Shown here piece after piece: positions 21,888 through 33,926 of a stretch of DNA of 64,000 nt. The position numbers were made by a program, and so were the translations under genes. Below the pieces are notes generated by a model. That model was not told where the DNA came from, searched no databases, and saw only the letters and a list, made by a program, of their open reading frames with translations. Position 1 is the stretch's first letter, and every line of letters begins with the position of its first letter. This DNA is from Rhizophagus irregularis (lineage: Eukaryota > Glomeromycota > Glomeromycetes > Glomerales > Glomeraceae). The stretch covers positions 3,534,001 to 3,598,000 of the forward strand of contig NC_089434.1 in assembly GCF_026210795.1 (NCBI RefSeq). Reading direction: 5' to 3'.

Positions 21888-22893
21888 ATGTAGTAATTCC
21901 ACTAAAGCCTGAATTAATCATGTAAAAGAACAGATTAAATTTTATTTATAAAATGAATGTTGAATTTTCAAACAAAATACTGTTAAGGTATGCAAACCAG
22001 TCATGTGATCAACATAATTGACCAATGAAATGTAGTGAAAATTGGGATGTACGATGAAACTTATCGCACGCGAAAAAACAAATTTATTTATGTTTTATAA
22101 TTTCAAATTTTTATTTTGTGTAATTACACGTTAAATTTTTATTAAGATTAACAGGTAAACTTAAATTTTCATAGAAAATTCTATGTAAAATAAATTGTAT
22201 AATAATGGCAGCTAGGTCACGGTTGTCCATATATAATTAACGACACCCAATCATTTAGGACTCTTTTTATGAAAAACTATATAGTTTTATATTTATAAAT
22301 AATTTGCAACATATAGAATAACTTATCAAATTGTGGCTTACTAATTAGTAAGATATTAATATGTACATTGCTGTGGCCGATAAGATTTTCCAATAAAGAT
22401 TTTTATTTCAAATCACCGGGGGTGATCATCAACCCCGGTGATAAGTTAAAAAAATTCCAATAAGCATAATGTTAGTGTCACGAGAACTTTGTTGTTTTTC
22501 CTTTTTATTATTCCATTTAACTAACATAAAAATCGACTGTTTCAAGAATCAAAACTAGTTTTTTCAAATTTTTTAAAGTTTTTTTAATGGAAGCTTGTTA
22601 TATTTATCAATAATTATTAAGATTTTTTTTTAGGTATTTTTCGCGAAGGAAATAAAAAGAATTTTTTTCACAAAAAAAAAATATATATACACAGTATATA
22701 TATATATAATTTGATTGTTGGCCAAACAATCGAATTAATAAAATAATATAAAAAAAACATGTAATAAACTTTTTCTTATATTTTATCTTCGACTAAAGCC
22801 GAATAAAAAAATGAAAAGATTGTTTAATAAATCGTCGATTATCGTAAAATTTGTAGTGCAAATTTTAAAGCCGCTTTATAATGTATGCCGATT
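21888..22893. other. Distal 3' flank of copy B
   Basis: 22450-22650 and 22850-22890 match the downstream flanks of copies C, D and E (CGACTGTTTCAAGAATCAAA, AAGCCGCTTTATAATG). A hairpin AATCACCGGGGGTGATC...CCCCGGTGAT lies at about 22413-22443. No gene is present. Confidence 0.5.
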
Positions 22894-23065
22894 ACGATTA
22901 TTAGGGTGCGATAGGTTTGCCAAAATATTCATTAGATTTACATTTGCCGATTATTAGGGGTACGATGGTTTTGCCAAAATATTCATTAAACAAAGATTTA
23001 CATTTTGCCGATTATTAGGGTGCGATAGATTTTTCAAAAATATTCATTAAACAGATTTACGGATT
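22894..23065. repeat. ~60-bp tandem repeat downstream of copy B
   Basis: Three units of CGATTATTAGGGTGCGATAG, then TTTGCCAAAATATTCATTA and GATTTACATTTGC. It is an expansion of the downstream flank also seen once or twice after copies D and E (GGCAAATCTATCGCACCCTA orientation). Confidence 0.75.
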
Positions 23066-23118
23066 TTTGAATCGTTTGAATTAAATTTAATGTTGGGAAG
23101 GGAGTTAAAATATCGACA

Positions 23119-24003
23119 TTAATAGAAATTAATTCCATTAAATATTTGGTTTGCAAATGGATTGTTGCTTATGTTTTGTCTTGGTAATTGCATAAAATAA
23201 TTTGTATACGAATCGATTTTGCTTGCATATCTTATTTTTCGTTGAATTCTACGATTTTTAAGAGAACGATCATATCGTGGCAGACGTGGCACGTATGATG
23301 ATGATGAATGAGTTTGGATTACATTTATGAGACATTTTTCTTGTTGTTCAGAATATATATCTTTTCTTTGATACTGAGAAGAACTATGAGAATAGCAGAA
23401 AATGAAGAAAATTAAAGAGAGAATTAATTCATTGAATGAATCCCCTTTAAAATTTTTGGGGTGAAATGTTAAATGAGGGTTGTCACACACAGATAATGTC
23501 GTACCACCTCCCTTAAAAAATATTTATACCAAAAATAGGAGCGAAAATAAAAAAAAAAAATTATTTTCTTTCTTTCTTAAAACTTACCATTTTAGAGTCT
23601 TTGGAGAGACAAGTTTATTTCCTTTGCCAATACAACCAACTGATGGACCCATACGTCTCCATAAAGCGTTCTTCATACGAATTAAATGCCTTTCTTCTGT
23701 ACATAAAGCAGGTTCTTCTTTCTGTTGTTTGAGTGTGTTTCCAATATGACCTATCGTAGCAACATTGACATTTCTTTCACGTTGAGATTGTTGTGCTTGT
23801 TGGACAGCTTTTTGAGATAGTTGTTTAGAATGTGAATAACGTTTTTTGAATTTTCTTTGACCTTTTTGTATCTGTAATTTTTCTTGACAGATGTTAAGTT
23901 GGTTGCAAATTTTTTTATAAGATGAGATAATATCGGTATCGGTCCAGTTATGAGATTGGCCGAAGTAGTCAATATCAGAATAAGTAACTGATGGTTGTTC
24001 CAT
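23119..24003 (-). CDS. Copy B of two-exon gene family
   Basis: Exons 24003-23588 and 23383-23119 encode 226 residues; function unknown. The N-terminal domain (about 18-45) has HNWTDTDIISSYKKICNQL then NICQEKL, predicted helical with a leading Trp as in SANT/Myb-like helices. A Gln/Lys-rich middle (about 45-95) varies between copies. A conserved ERHLIRMKNALWRRMGPS block and KLVSPKTLK end exon 1. Exon 2 encodes a Ser-rich linker, a basic NRRIQRKIRYASK block and the terminal motif RQNISNNPFANQIFNGINFY. No signal peptide; the basic block suggests a nucleic-acid or nuclear role (inference only). The intron (23587-23384) carries the family's conserved GGGAGGTGGTACGACATTA block. Confidence 0.8.
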
Positions 24004-26030
24004 TTTTTACAAAAAATTATATTTTTGTAGAATCAAGAAATTTTTTTTTTTTTTAAATGTTAACGAAAAAAAATTTTTTTTAAATAAAAAGAAGGTATTT
24101 ACAAACTTTTTTTCTCGAATCGAAAAATGTTTTATTGTTTTTGTTCTCAAAAATACTATTAAATTATAAACTTCATTAAAAAAAAAAGTTTTTTTTTTTT
24201 CCGAAATGTTCGAAATGAGAATTAAATCAAAAAAAATTGTGATTTTTTTTTGATATATATATAGAGGAAACTAATGGGAATTTTTTCAATGGAGTTTTTT
24301 TTAAAAAAAAATTCGTTTTTTTTTTCGTTATTGAAAAAATATTTGGGATAACCGTCAAAAGAGGGTTATTATATAGAATTTTTTTTTGATTCTCCATGTT
24401 TTCTAGTTTAAGTACCTTTAAAGCAATATATATTCAGTGAGGAAATATAACGTAATTATTAAAAATAAACAATAGAATAAAATAAAACAAAATAAAATAA
24501 AAAAAATAAAATAAAAAATAAAAAATAAAAAAATAAAACTTTAATTAACAATTAACTTGTAAAAAAAAAAATTTTTTTTTTTTTTAATTTTTTTTTTTTT
24601 TTTTTAGGAAACGCACAGAATAATAAATAAGTTGTTTTTAAAACGCAAGATTAACATGATTAAAACAAATAAATAAATAAACAAAAAAAAATTTTTTTTT
24701 TTTTATATTATAATTTTTTTTCTTGAACTTTATTTGAAGGCGTAAAAAATATTTTATGTGTAGTACGACCACCAAACATTCATTATGTTTATTTTTAATT
24801 TCCTTTTTAAGAGAGTTAATAAGAAAGTAGAAAAAAGAAACATTAAAAGTAAATAAAAGTAGAAACTGAATATTTATAATACTTTTTTATCTGCGACGAG
24901 AAAAAAGTAGGATTAATTATAAAAAAAAAAACATTGTCTTTCTTGATTTTTCAATCTTAATTATTTAATATAATAATATATAATAAAATATTACCTTTAC
25001 GTAAATTAAAAATTATATATATTACATATATAAATATTACCGTTACGTAAAATTAAAAATTATATATACACATAAAAAATTATATATAAATATATAAAAC
25101 ATTTTTTCAAAGTAATTTACTAGATCCCAAAAAGGTTCAATTTTAATTCTTTCATGTTTCAGTCGAAAAAAAAAAAATTGAATCAATTGAAGTAAAATAG
25201 GATAAAACATTTTCGAATGTAATATTTCTCTGAGAAAAAAAAACATCGCCAAAAATGAATTTCAATTGAATTCATAATCAATCAATTTACGATGATAATC
25301 TAACTCAATTTATAAAGTGCTCGGACGAAAAAAATTCTCTATTTCATTTATGCATTAAATAAAAATGAAACGGCATAAGTCATAATATTAAAAACTTGTT
25401 TACTCCACAAAGAAAAAGCGAATGAAAGAACCCAAATTTGAATCAATTGCTTGTATGATGAAAGAACCCAATGTTTGACATGTACATCATGCAACATGCA
25501 ATTACAACATCATCGGTAAAACGGGACATTTAAATGCATTAGTAGTATTAGTAATCATTATAATAAACTTTGGAGTTATATTTCCGCAAAGTAAGTACAA
25601 CATAATACAATGATACTTTAGTAACATCACATCATCATCACCCCACATTTAGAAAAGAAAGAACAAGTTAATTGTGCATAAAAAAGCTGGAATTCTTCCT
25701 GTTAAAATTTCCATGATAAAAATTTATCCGTATCTTTGTTTATTTACATCTTAATTTTCATTAAATTCCAATCAATGAAACTAAATTGGTTGACAAAAAT
25801 TCTTTGTATATAGGCTTGCATTTTATTAATACAAATAATATTTACTGCGGCGGCGTAAAAATTGCAATCACCTGACACTTGAACTTTAAATACTTGATTA
25901 TGCAAAAGAATTCTTAAAAAATAAATTTTTTTAAGGAATAATTTAAGTTTTTCTGTGCCTCGAATTTAAAATTTTATTTGCATTTATCCTACGCCTAATT
26001 AACCTATAAATATCATATTCTAGAAATGAA
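24004..26030. other. Upstream region of copy B; homopolymer-rich
   Basis: It includes a conserved block at 24347-24380 (AACCGTCAAAAGAGGGTTAT) that recurs upstream of copy C at about 35229. It also holds long A/T homopolymers (24470-24720) and TA-rich DNA. No gene is recognised. Confidence 0.45.
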
Positions 26031-26231
26031 TTGTTTAAATTAGCACAAGTTGTGCTCGCCTGTATATTACTTATATGGTGGTTAAAAGATTGGCAATTCT
26101 TTAAGGATGAGTCATTTTCTTTGCCTACATACAAAGAAAATCGAAACCATTACATTACTAAAAATGGTGATCATCCAAAGCGGAGTAGTTTTGAAATTAC
26201 GCACGTGACAAATAAGGGTGATGACAAATAG
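26031..26231 (+). CDS. Weak ORF, membrane-anchored, start unclear
   Basis: A frame without an ATG (first usable codon is TTG) reads LAQVVLACILLIWWLKDW, a plausible transmembrane segment, then a hydrophilic tail ending at TAG. An AG precedes it in TATTCTAG (about 26019-26026), so it could be a last exon whose first exon was not found. It may equally be noise. The family is not recognised. Confidence 0.22.
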   Translation: MFKLAQVVLACILLIWWLKDWQFFKDESFSLPTYKENRNHYITKNGDHPKRSSFEITHVTNKGDDK

Positions 26232-26839
26232 GGGTTCACTAATTCTAAGCCCCCCCGGAAACAATAAAAATGAAAAGTAGAGGGGTGTGACAATTGCGTG
26301 ACAAATATTTTTACTATTATCACGTAATAGTCGTAATATTACTCCTACCCTAAAATGTCCCGTCAGTTCATTTATTCACTTGTAAATCAATTTCTTTCCT
26401 CACAAATTTTTTTCTTTACCTTTAGTTCTTCAATTCATTCGCTTATAAAAATTTCTTTCAAATACTCATTCACCCAAGTTTGACATTATTTCTCCACAAG
26501 AGAAAACTGTACAGCTGATCTTTTTTTTTTTTGACGTACATAAAACATACATGAATCATATGAACGAAATAAATTTTTTATATTAGTATGTATATACCTA
26601 TTAAGGTTAATTAATGATGTATATTTTTAAAATTTATTGAATTTTCATTGGTCAATATTCATTGACATAATTTAACTGATTTTGGTATATATTAAAATTG
26701 TATAAACTCATTATAGGTTAGTGTGAGCGATATATATAGTGATAACATTTCATGCATGTAGGCTTTTGTTATTCTCTTTTTTAATTTATTATTTGTGAAA
26801 ACAAATTTCATTAAATCTATTAAATCTTTTTTTTTTATA

Positions 26840-27042
26840 ATGAAACTATAATTTTGCAAGCCATCACTCTTTTAATTTTAATGAAACTATAATTTGCAAA
26901 ACCATTACTTTTTTAATTTTAATAAAACTATAATTTTGCAAGCCATCACTCTTTTAATTTTAATGAAACTATAATTTTGCAAGCCATCACTTTTTTAATT
27001 TCAATGAAACTATAATTTGCAAAACCATCACTTTTTTAATTT
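26840..27042. repeat. 41-bp tandem repeat, five copies
   Basis: The unit begins TGAAACTATAATTTTGCAAG and continues CCATCACTCTTTTAATTTTAA. It repeats near 26841, 26882, 26923, 26964 and 27005. The non-coding DNA around it has no gene. Confidence 0.85.
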
Positions 27043-28323
27043 TTAAATGCGCGAGAACTTTTGATTGTGAGTATATTTTAGGAAAGGGCTAAAATTTTCA
27101 CATGTGTCACGCCCTACCCCAGAAAAGATAGTGGCGTAACTTTCATCTTTTTTTCCTTTTTTGACCATTTTTAAAGATCATCGATGAATTTTATCGATTT
27201 CCAGAATAAATAAATAAATGATAGACCATAAATAAATATTTACCCCAAACTTATTTTATAATAAGATCGGTGGGATGCATACTGTAAGTGCGGCGGATAA
27301 GTGCGGATCGACAACTGGATTCAACAGGTTTCATAAGGCATTCTCTCAAGAGAAAGAACTTCAAATTAAAAATAAAAAGGAAAGAACTCGAAACTAACTT
27401 CATCCTAACCTTTTACTTAAAAAAAATTTCAAGAGGCAAGGAGATTGATTATAGGGACTTAACATAAAAAAAATAAATAATAGGCAAACGCATAATTATA
27501 ATTATTCAAGAAATTTATTTCTATGGAAAAAAATATGTATATAAAAGTAAGTATTATGTCTGTCTTTCATCAATTTCCTAAATAATTTTTTTTTTTTGGC
27601 GCGCTTTCAATCAATTTAAGACGAAAATATTAGTATAATGAAATAACTTGTTTCATCTCCTATATTAATATAATTTACATTAATTAGAACTCTTATTGCG
27701 AGTTATTTAATTTATATAAATAAAAGGTTATGGACTGCATCAATGATAGTAAAAAAACATTGAAAGATCTTTATTTATTTATTTTATTTTTTTGCCAAAA
27801 AGCCACATAAAGAAAAGAAGAAAATTCGAAACATGTATATAGAATTTTAGATGGAAAGAATAATTGTCATTGGATGTATTGATGATGAATGATGATCATT
27901 TTTGTATTGAAAATGCATCATTCTGCAGAGCTGTGTTTGACGTCAGGATTTAAGGTTAGATTAGGTCATTAAGGATAGTTAATACTAATTATATCACATC
28001 CATTTTTCTTAACTTATCAGTTATCACCAATTATATTGCGCAAGCATTACTCGAATGCGTAGAAATAAAAATTACAAGTGTAAAGTCGATAAATTAGAAA
28101 ATTTTTGAAAGAATATATACAGTATTAAGGTAACGAAAGGGAATATCGGAATGGAATAATATGTATTAGTTACTTTATTGTTCTATCACCCGAAGGATGG
28201 TGACCCATTTATTTATAAACTAATTATTACTGTTTTATCATCCTGGATGTAACTGGCCTGCCAGTTTATAACTGGAGGAAAAATCCCTAAATACTAGTCA
28301 GTACTTGATAATGATAATCATCT
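27043..28323. other. Intergenic, no gene recognised
   Basis: AT-rich. Around 27170-27210 the sequence (ATCGATTTCCAGAATAAATA) recurs inverted near 33170, so it is an old dispersed repeat. Nothing coding is seen. Confidence 0.4.
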
Positions 28324-28581
28324 TTAGAAAAAAGTTGATCCATTGAAAAATTGGTTCATTAATGGATTGTTCGTAACCTGCACAGGTAACCTTCTAATCG
28401 AATATAATGCATGATATTTTCTTAATTCTCGTCGATTTCTACGTTCGCGAATATTACGGCGGTAGTGTGACAGTGACCCGTAAGATTGAGAAGTGGGCTC
28501 TTCAAGATTGCTGATTGTGTAGGATGTATTTGTATCATCGTTACTAATTTCATTAATTTTGGTCACCTTGTGATCCATCAT
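28324..28581 (-). CDS. Copy F: short paralog, C-terminal domain only
   Basis: Single-exon frame of 85 residues starting MMDHKVTKINEISNDD. Its second half aligns with exon 2 of the two-exon family: a Ser-rich stretch, basic NIRERRNRRELRKYHAL in place of NRSLKNRRIQRKIRHAS, and the end RLPVQVTNNPLMNQFFNGST + FF in place of LPRQNISNNPFANQIFNGIN + FY. No exon-1 domain was found upstream. It suggests that the basic C-terminal module can stand alone, or that F is a remnant with a newly acquired start. A TATA-like TATTTATATTC lies about 100 bases upstream. Confidence 0.6.
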   Translation of the reverse strand: MMDHKVTKINEISNDDTNTSYTISNLEEPTSQSYGSLSHYRRNIRERRNRRELRKYHALYSIRRLPVQVTNNPLMNQFFNGSTFF

Positions 28582-30744
28582 AAAAGTATTAATGTTATAT
28601 AGAATCCTTAATACGGTTCTTCGGTTTGTGGAGGGCTATTATAACGGAAATAGCAGAAGAAATGTTCTAAATAAGTAGAATATAAATACTTCTAAAAAAA
28701 AATAAATATAATTTTTTATTTGTTGTCAAAGGAGTATTTTTAAGTTATTATATATAGAGATTTTATTTCTTCGAACTTTTTAAACAGCTATCTAGAAGAA
28801 TCTATTTTGATTTCGATAGAAAAATTTATGATAGAACAGAGAAAAAGAAGGAATTTAAATGTGTTTTCGACATTTTGCGGGTTACGCCATATTTAAAACA
28901 ATGAAGTTGATTGTAATCCAAATTAAAAACTTTTTCTTTTTAATAAAAAAAATGTAATGAAAATAAATATTATAATGAATATAATATATACGTATTTTAA
29001 TTAATTGCCATATTTTTTTTTTTAATACAATGTATATAAATTAATATACTGTATTCGTATCTACAATTAATTACCATATTTTTTTTTTGCTTAGATAACA
29101 TAACTATTTATGTTAGTTGATCTTTTCATTTTGTTGCCCCCTAATTCGTTTGATAATTCAAATATGGTTTAAACAAAAATATTGTAATAAACTTTTTTTC
29201 CACGTCATTTGGAAGATGATTGGTAAACCTTAAAAATTGTTTAATAAAAAAAAATCACTATCTTTTAAAAATTTCCACTTTTGGTCCATAATTCTTTTAT
29301 GCATACTTATTCATTTTTTTTAGTCAGACGATTATTATTTTTTTTTTTTACAATTTATAAGGGATAAGGAATTATTAATTAAAAAAATGTTAATAAATAT
29401 ATATATATATATATATTTTTTTTCATTTATATTTAATCATTGTAATATAATTTATTTAGCTTTTTTAACTAAGAATTTACCATACTGTCAAAACTATGAT
29501 GCGCAATTGTACATCGACCAAAATTATTTTAGTTCAAAAAAGTTTTAAACAATGAAAAGAAAATCATTTGTCTTTAATGCAATTTAAAACGATTTCAATC
29601 ATATAATTTTTTTAATGATTCAGCCAATTTGCATAGGTTCTTTCTTACTTGAGTTTATCGGTGCATATACATACAGTAATATTGTATATACAAGAAAGAG
29701 ATTAATTTAACCAAAAGTAAATGAATGCAGATAAATTAATTTAACCAAATGTGAATAGTAATTTGCAAGAAATTAATTTTGACCAATTGTTGAAGAGTAT
29801 CATACAAAAATTTTTTATTTTGTTCCTTTGAAACAAAAAAGGAAAACAAAAAAAAAGTAGGTACAATCAGAAGTATCGTGATAAGGCGATTGCTATTGGA
29901 AACTCTTTTGTTTTTTTTTTTAAAAAAAAAATAAATAAATGATGTATATGCATGTCATTTTCAATAATCAGCCCGATAAGAAAATGCACGAAGTTAATAA
30001 ATAAATATTGATCGTCTATTTTTATGTATGCATATACGCATATACATTATAATTTTTCATTTATGTTTATTTGTAATATTTTTTTTATATATATATTAAG
30101 GTTCGAAAAATTACTTCTTTCTTACATTACTCAAAGATTTTTTTTTTTGCAAAAAAAAATTTTATTATAAAATACTTTTGTTTTAATTTATTTTCCCCTT
30201 TCTATTATTAACTTTCCTAAAAAAAATCGAAAAAAATAAACATTACCCTAATAAAAGAAAGTTGATACGGAATTAAATATGAAAGTAATGGGAACATACA
30301 GGAAATGAACGGGATTCATACGGAATTTGCGAAATTTCATGTGAATTCTGCACATTTCTTGTAATGATTGTACATTTTAGTATAGTACCATTTTAATAAT
30401 GATTTCTTATTCATCACATATATATAGTATAAAAACATCACATATAAACATTTCTAATTGATAAACTTTATTTACTTGATTTGTTAAAATCGATCGGTTA
30501 TGCAAAAATAAATAAAATATTAATAATTTGTAATTTATTATTTATTTGTTTGTTTATTTATTTAATCGAGTATTCAAAAAGTAGTTACTGTATTAATTAA
30601 TTACATTTTTCAAAAAAAAAAATAATAAATTTTTTTTCTAGCTAAGATATTTACTTATAGTACTATAGACTATAGACTATAGGTGTTAGCATTGCTATAA
30701 AAGATCAGAAAAAAACGATATCCCCATCCAATAACTAAGTTATA
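28582..30744. other. Intergenic, no gene recognised
   Basis: AT-rich, with homopolymers and a TA microsatellite (about 29397-29416). No coding block or inverted-repeat element is supported. Confidence 0.4.
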
Positions 30745-30832
30745 GGAATACTGCGGTGACCAATAGGAATTAATGCTAATAATACTGATTTCAATATTGG
30801 ATGTCTCATAAAAATATCGGTCGCATATTCCT
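30745..30832. mobile_element. Dispersed TAGGAATA-type MITE
   Basis: The ends TAGGAATACTGCGGTGACC and the reverse complement TAGGAATATGCGACCGATA are inverted. Related copies with the same GACCAATxxxAATTAATG and ATTTCAATATTG core lie at about 46437-46535, 48679-48777 (inverted), 50789-50851 and 53048-53140. Confidence 0.6.
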
Positions 30833-30860
30833 AATCGACTGAACAATAACTATTTTTAAT

Positions 30861-30967
30861 TTATTTATCGCCGTTTTCAAAATGCACTCCCCTAGATAAT
30901 AGGACTCCTAAAGTTCAAGGTCCTACAAATAAACTGCCTACACCATCTTGAAAACGGCGATAAATAG
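30861..30967. mobile_element. 107-bp hairpin MITE
   Basis: TTATTTATCGCCGTTTTCAA at the left is matched by TTGAAAACGGCGATAAATA at the right. The centre has no coding capacity. It abuts the primase-like remnant. Confidence 0.75.
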
Positions 30968-31230
30968 AATGTTGACCAGTGAGAGTGAGAATGATGATAG
31001 ACGAACAGTTTTCTTGGATGTGTCACCCGCCGAAAGGGGCATCTTGAATATTTCAAAACACTTGGAAGGGCTATGAAATATTCAGGTGCTGTATATGCTT
31101 ATTTAAGGACAATTGCAGATGCTTATCCGAGATCACGAACCAGGTAATAGACCGAATATCACCCAAGTGATTTCAGAACTTAATTGTATTCCAGGAGAAA
31201 GCAAAGAAAGTGAGAATGACAGATTGTGAT
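30968..31230 (+). pseudogene. Primase/helicase-like gene remnant
   Basis: One frame from ATG 30970 reads DDRRTVFLDVSPAERG before ending in TGA. The next frame reads EYFKTLGRAMKYSGAVYAYL, running to a GT donor at about 31143. An RR-x-V/F-x-L-D-V-S-P box followed by an EYF...L...A-M motif and an AYL motif is typical of the C-terminal part of D5-type primase/helicase proteins of large DNA viruses and related elements. The frame change and lack of an upstream domain show a decayed 3' fragment. The attribution rests on remembered motifs and is tentative. Confidence 0.38.
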
Positions 31231-31553
31231 TAAATAAACCATTGGATTCGTTAATAATTAGTTGTTTTACCATTAGAATAGATTATTATTTTTTTCCTAA
31301 TAAATTTTTATATGAACAATTATTTAAATTTTACGTAAAATCTTGAAATCGCTGTTGATATTCGTGTATTGATTGCAAACATTTTTAAGTAAAAGATGGT
31401 ACGATTATCGCAATCCATAAAAAAAATGCACAATGTTTTTTGCATTTTATGGTAATAGAACTATAGAAGACTGCAGAACTTTGAATTTGTGGCTTGTATT
31501 AAAAAAAAAATCATTATTTCTCAACTTATTAACGGTAGTTAATTATAAAAATA

Positions 31554-31725
31554 CAGTCAAACCTTTATATAACGATATGTCGGGACATATATGAAATTTT
31601 TAGGAAATATCGTTATATCAAAGTTATACCGATATTTATATGTCCCACATATAGTGGGAAAATAAAATTTATCGGTATATCAAGTTTTTAATAGTATATC
31701 GGTATATCGAATATCGGTATATCGA
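31554..31725. mobile_element. Pogo-like MITE, right end lost
   Basis: It starts CAGTCAAACCTTTATATAAC after TA and matches, in reverse complement, the complete copy at 57206-57389 through ATCGGTATATCG. The right terminal GGTTTGACTG-type end is missing. Confidence 0.75.
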
Positions 31726-33004
31726 AATTATTTAAAAATATAATATATTATATAGTATTTATACTGTAGTACTTAATATGTAAAAAAAAATTCAGGCGAT
31801 TTCTATTTGTACACGGGTGTTCAAACTTCAAACACGAATTTCCAAAAAAGGTAACGAAAAAAAGTCAAAATTGATGCTTTGTAAGTCACGTGATATGTAC
31901 CCATGTATTTTTCAAAATTTTATATATACAGATACATCTTAATTTTTACCATACAAACTTTACAACAAAATCTACAAAAAAAAAATATATTATGAGTCAC
32001 TAAAAAAAAAGCATAACCAATTAATTTGTATTTTATTTAGAATTAACAAAATGAACATGAAATCACAAACATTTAAAACCGAAAAGAGAAACTATAACAA
32101 AGAGAAAAATTCAGGGTTAACGTCATCATTGCGTAAAAAATACATTTATAGATAAAAAAAATGTTGATCCATGGTTTATTCATCGGAGTTTAAAATATGG
32201 AGATATACCGGAAGTATGAAAATAAAATATATTAAAATATATATTGTGAAAAATTCTTGTACGCAAATATTCGAATCACATCTATTGAATTAGGCGCAAA
32301 GTAATATTTTATAAAATTTCTTCAAACAAAATTATAATAACATATACAATCTGTTTATATTCGGATATCCGAATTTATAACGGATCTCATCATGATAACT
32401 TAAATAAAGGTGAAGATCCTGTACCAAATTAGAAGGTGATTCGGATAAAATAACTAGAGGCACGGTAAAAAAAAAAAATTCTTTTCTTTTCTTTTCTTTT
32501 TTTTTAAAAAAAAATATCAATATATATATTTGTATTTATAAAAATAAATAAAAAAAAAAGATTCATACTGTACAACTCTTATCAGAAACTTTGGGGTATG
32601 GACGATATATGTTGCGTGTACAAAAAATACTTTAAACATAAATGGGAATAATATATATATATATATAACTTAATATATAAAAAAGACCAAAAACTTGTTA
32701 ATAATTTTTTGGGGCAGTTGGAAAACCGGTTGAGTAGTACATCGTAATTCAAACCTTACATGTGACCAGTTACACAGAATATATCGGAAAAAACAAAAAT
32801 TCTTTCCGTGCCTTTTTATTTGCTTCGGTATACAAAAATGTGCCAATTTTAAAGAATAAAGAAAAGCGCCCCAGAAAAAAATTTATTTAGATTATTTAAG
32901 TAAAGCCTTTTGTAAACAAACGTAACGTTTGTTTTTTTTCATATACTATCTGATATATAAAGTTCTTAAAAATTAATTTTTTTGCCTATCTTTAATGCTT
33001 CGTT
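31726..33004. other. Intergenic, no gene recognised
   Basis: AT-rich with homopolymers. Short ORFs here (for example 32332-32520 minus) are built from A/T runs and are not supported. Confidence 0.4.
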
Positions 33005-33150
33005 TCAATAAATGTTGTCAAAGTTGTATTTAAAGGCATGCAAATTTAGGGATGCATCTGATTTGGCCGTAATTTGCATTATGGAGTCAATGTTATTTTT
33101 AATTGAAGTTCTAAGAGTTTCAAAATCGATCCTTTTGAATGATGTCAAAA
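33005..33150 (-). pseudogene. Short gene remnant, family unknown
   Basis: The minus strand reads IDFETLRTSIKNNIDSIMQI then TAKSDASLNLHAFKYNFDNI to TGA at 33005. A neighbouring frame upstream gives NFDIIQKD. The amino-acid texture is clearly protein-like but there is no start codon and the frame changes. It is a 3' fragment of an unrecognised gene. Confidence 0.35.
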
Positions 33151-33926
33151 TTACTACAAACAAAATTTTTATTTATTCTGGAAATCGATAATCGATTCAA
33201 AATTTCATCAATGATATTTTTAAGGTTATAATAATAATTATTAAACAACAATTCAACATTTTGATATTTTGCACAACATATTATTGTGCCGACATTTTTT
33301 GTTTATCCATAGTGCGCTTAAATTGGAAATTACATTCAAAAAATAATGCAGATCTGGAATTTTCTTTTTATGTCTCACTTTTTTCTGTAAAAAACACTTT
33401 TTTCTGTAAATAAGTTGAGACATTTAATTGTAAAAAAAATGGGTAAGTATTATGATATAAAGTAATAAAAATAAACCCAGAATAACAAAAACAACAATAA
33501 ATATGAGGGAGAGAAGAAAATTCTTTATTTCAGATTTGTAAATAAATTTTGGCACGTAGAAATAACGACCAAATATTTAATCAATGAGGCTAAATTCGCA
33601 GATTCACAAAGAAAAGGTTTTCGTAAACTCCGATTTTATATTGATAATATGTTGAATGTAATGGTATGTTAATAAACTTTTTTCAATATATATATATATA
33701 TTATTATTTTAATTGGTTCATCATATGCATAGCTGTGGCGTAATGTTGGTGTCCCGAAAATTCAAGAACCAAATCTAGTTTTCATGAATTTTTTTTTTTT
33801 TGGAGATTTATTTAGTAATTATTGAGATTTTTCTAGAGGAGGAAAAAAGAAAAAATAAAATACTTGTCAATAACTTGATTGTTAAAATTGAATGCGGAAG
33901 GGAGTTAAATTACTTAAATATCGACC

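Noticed and set aside
22880-23070. Regularly spaced ~60-bp repeats that might suggest a CRISPR array
   Set aside because: The units are contiguous tandem repeats without unique spacers, and the genome is eukaryotic.
23480-23749. 89-codon plus-strand ORF
   Set aside because: It is the reverse of exon 1 and the intron of family copy B.
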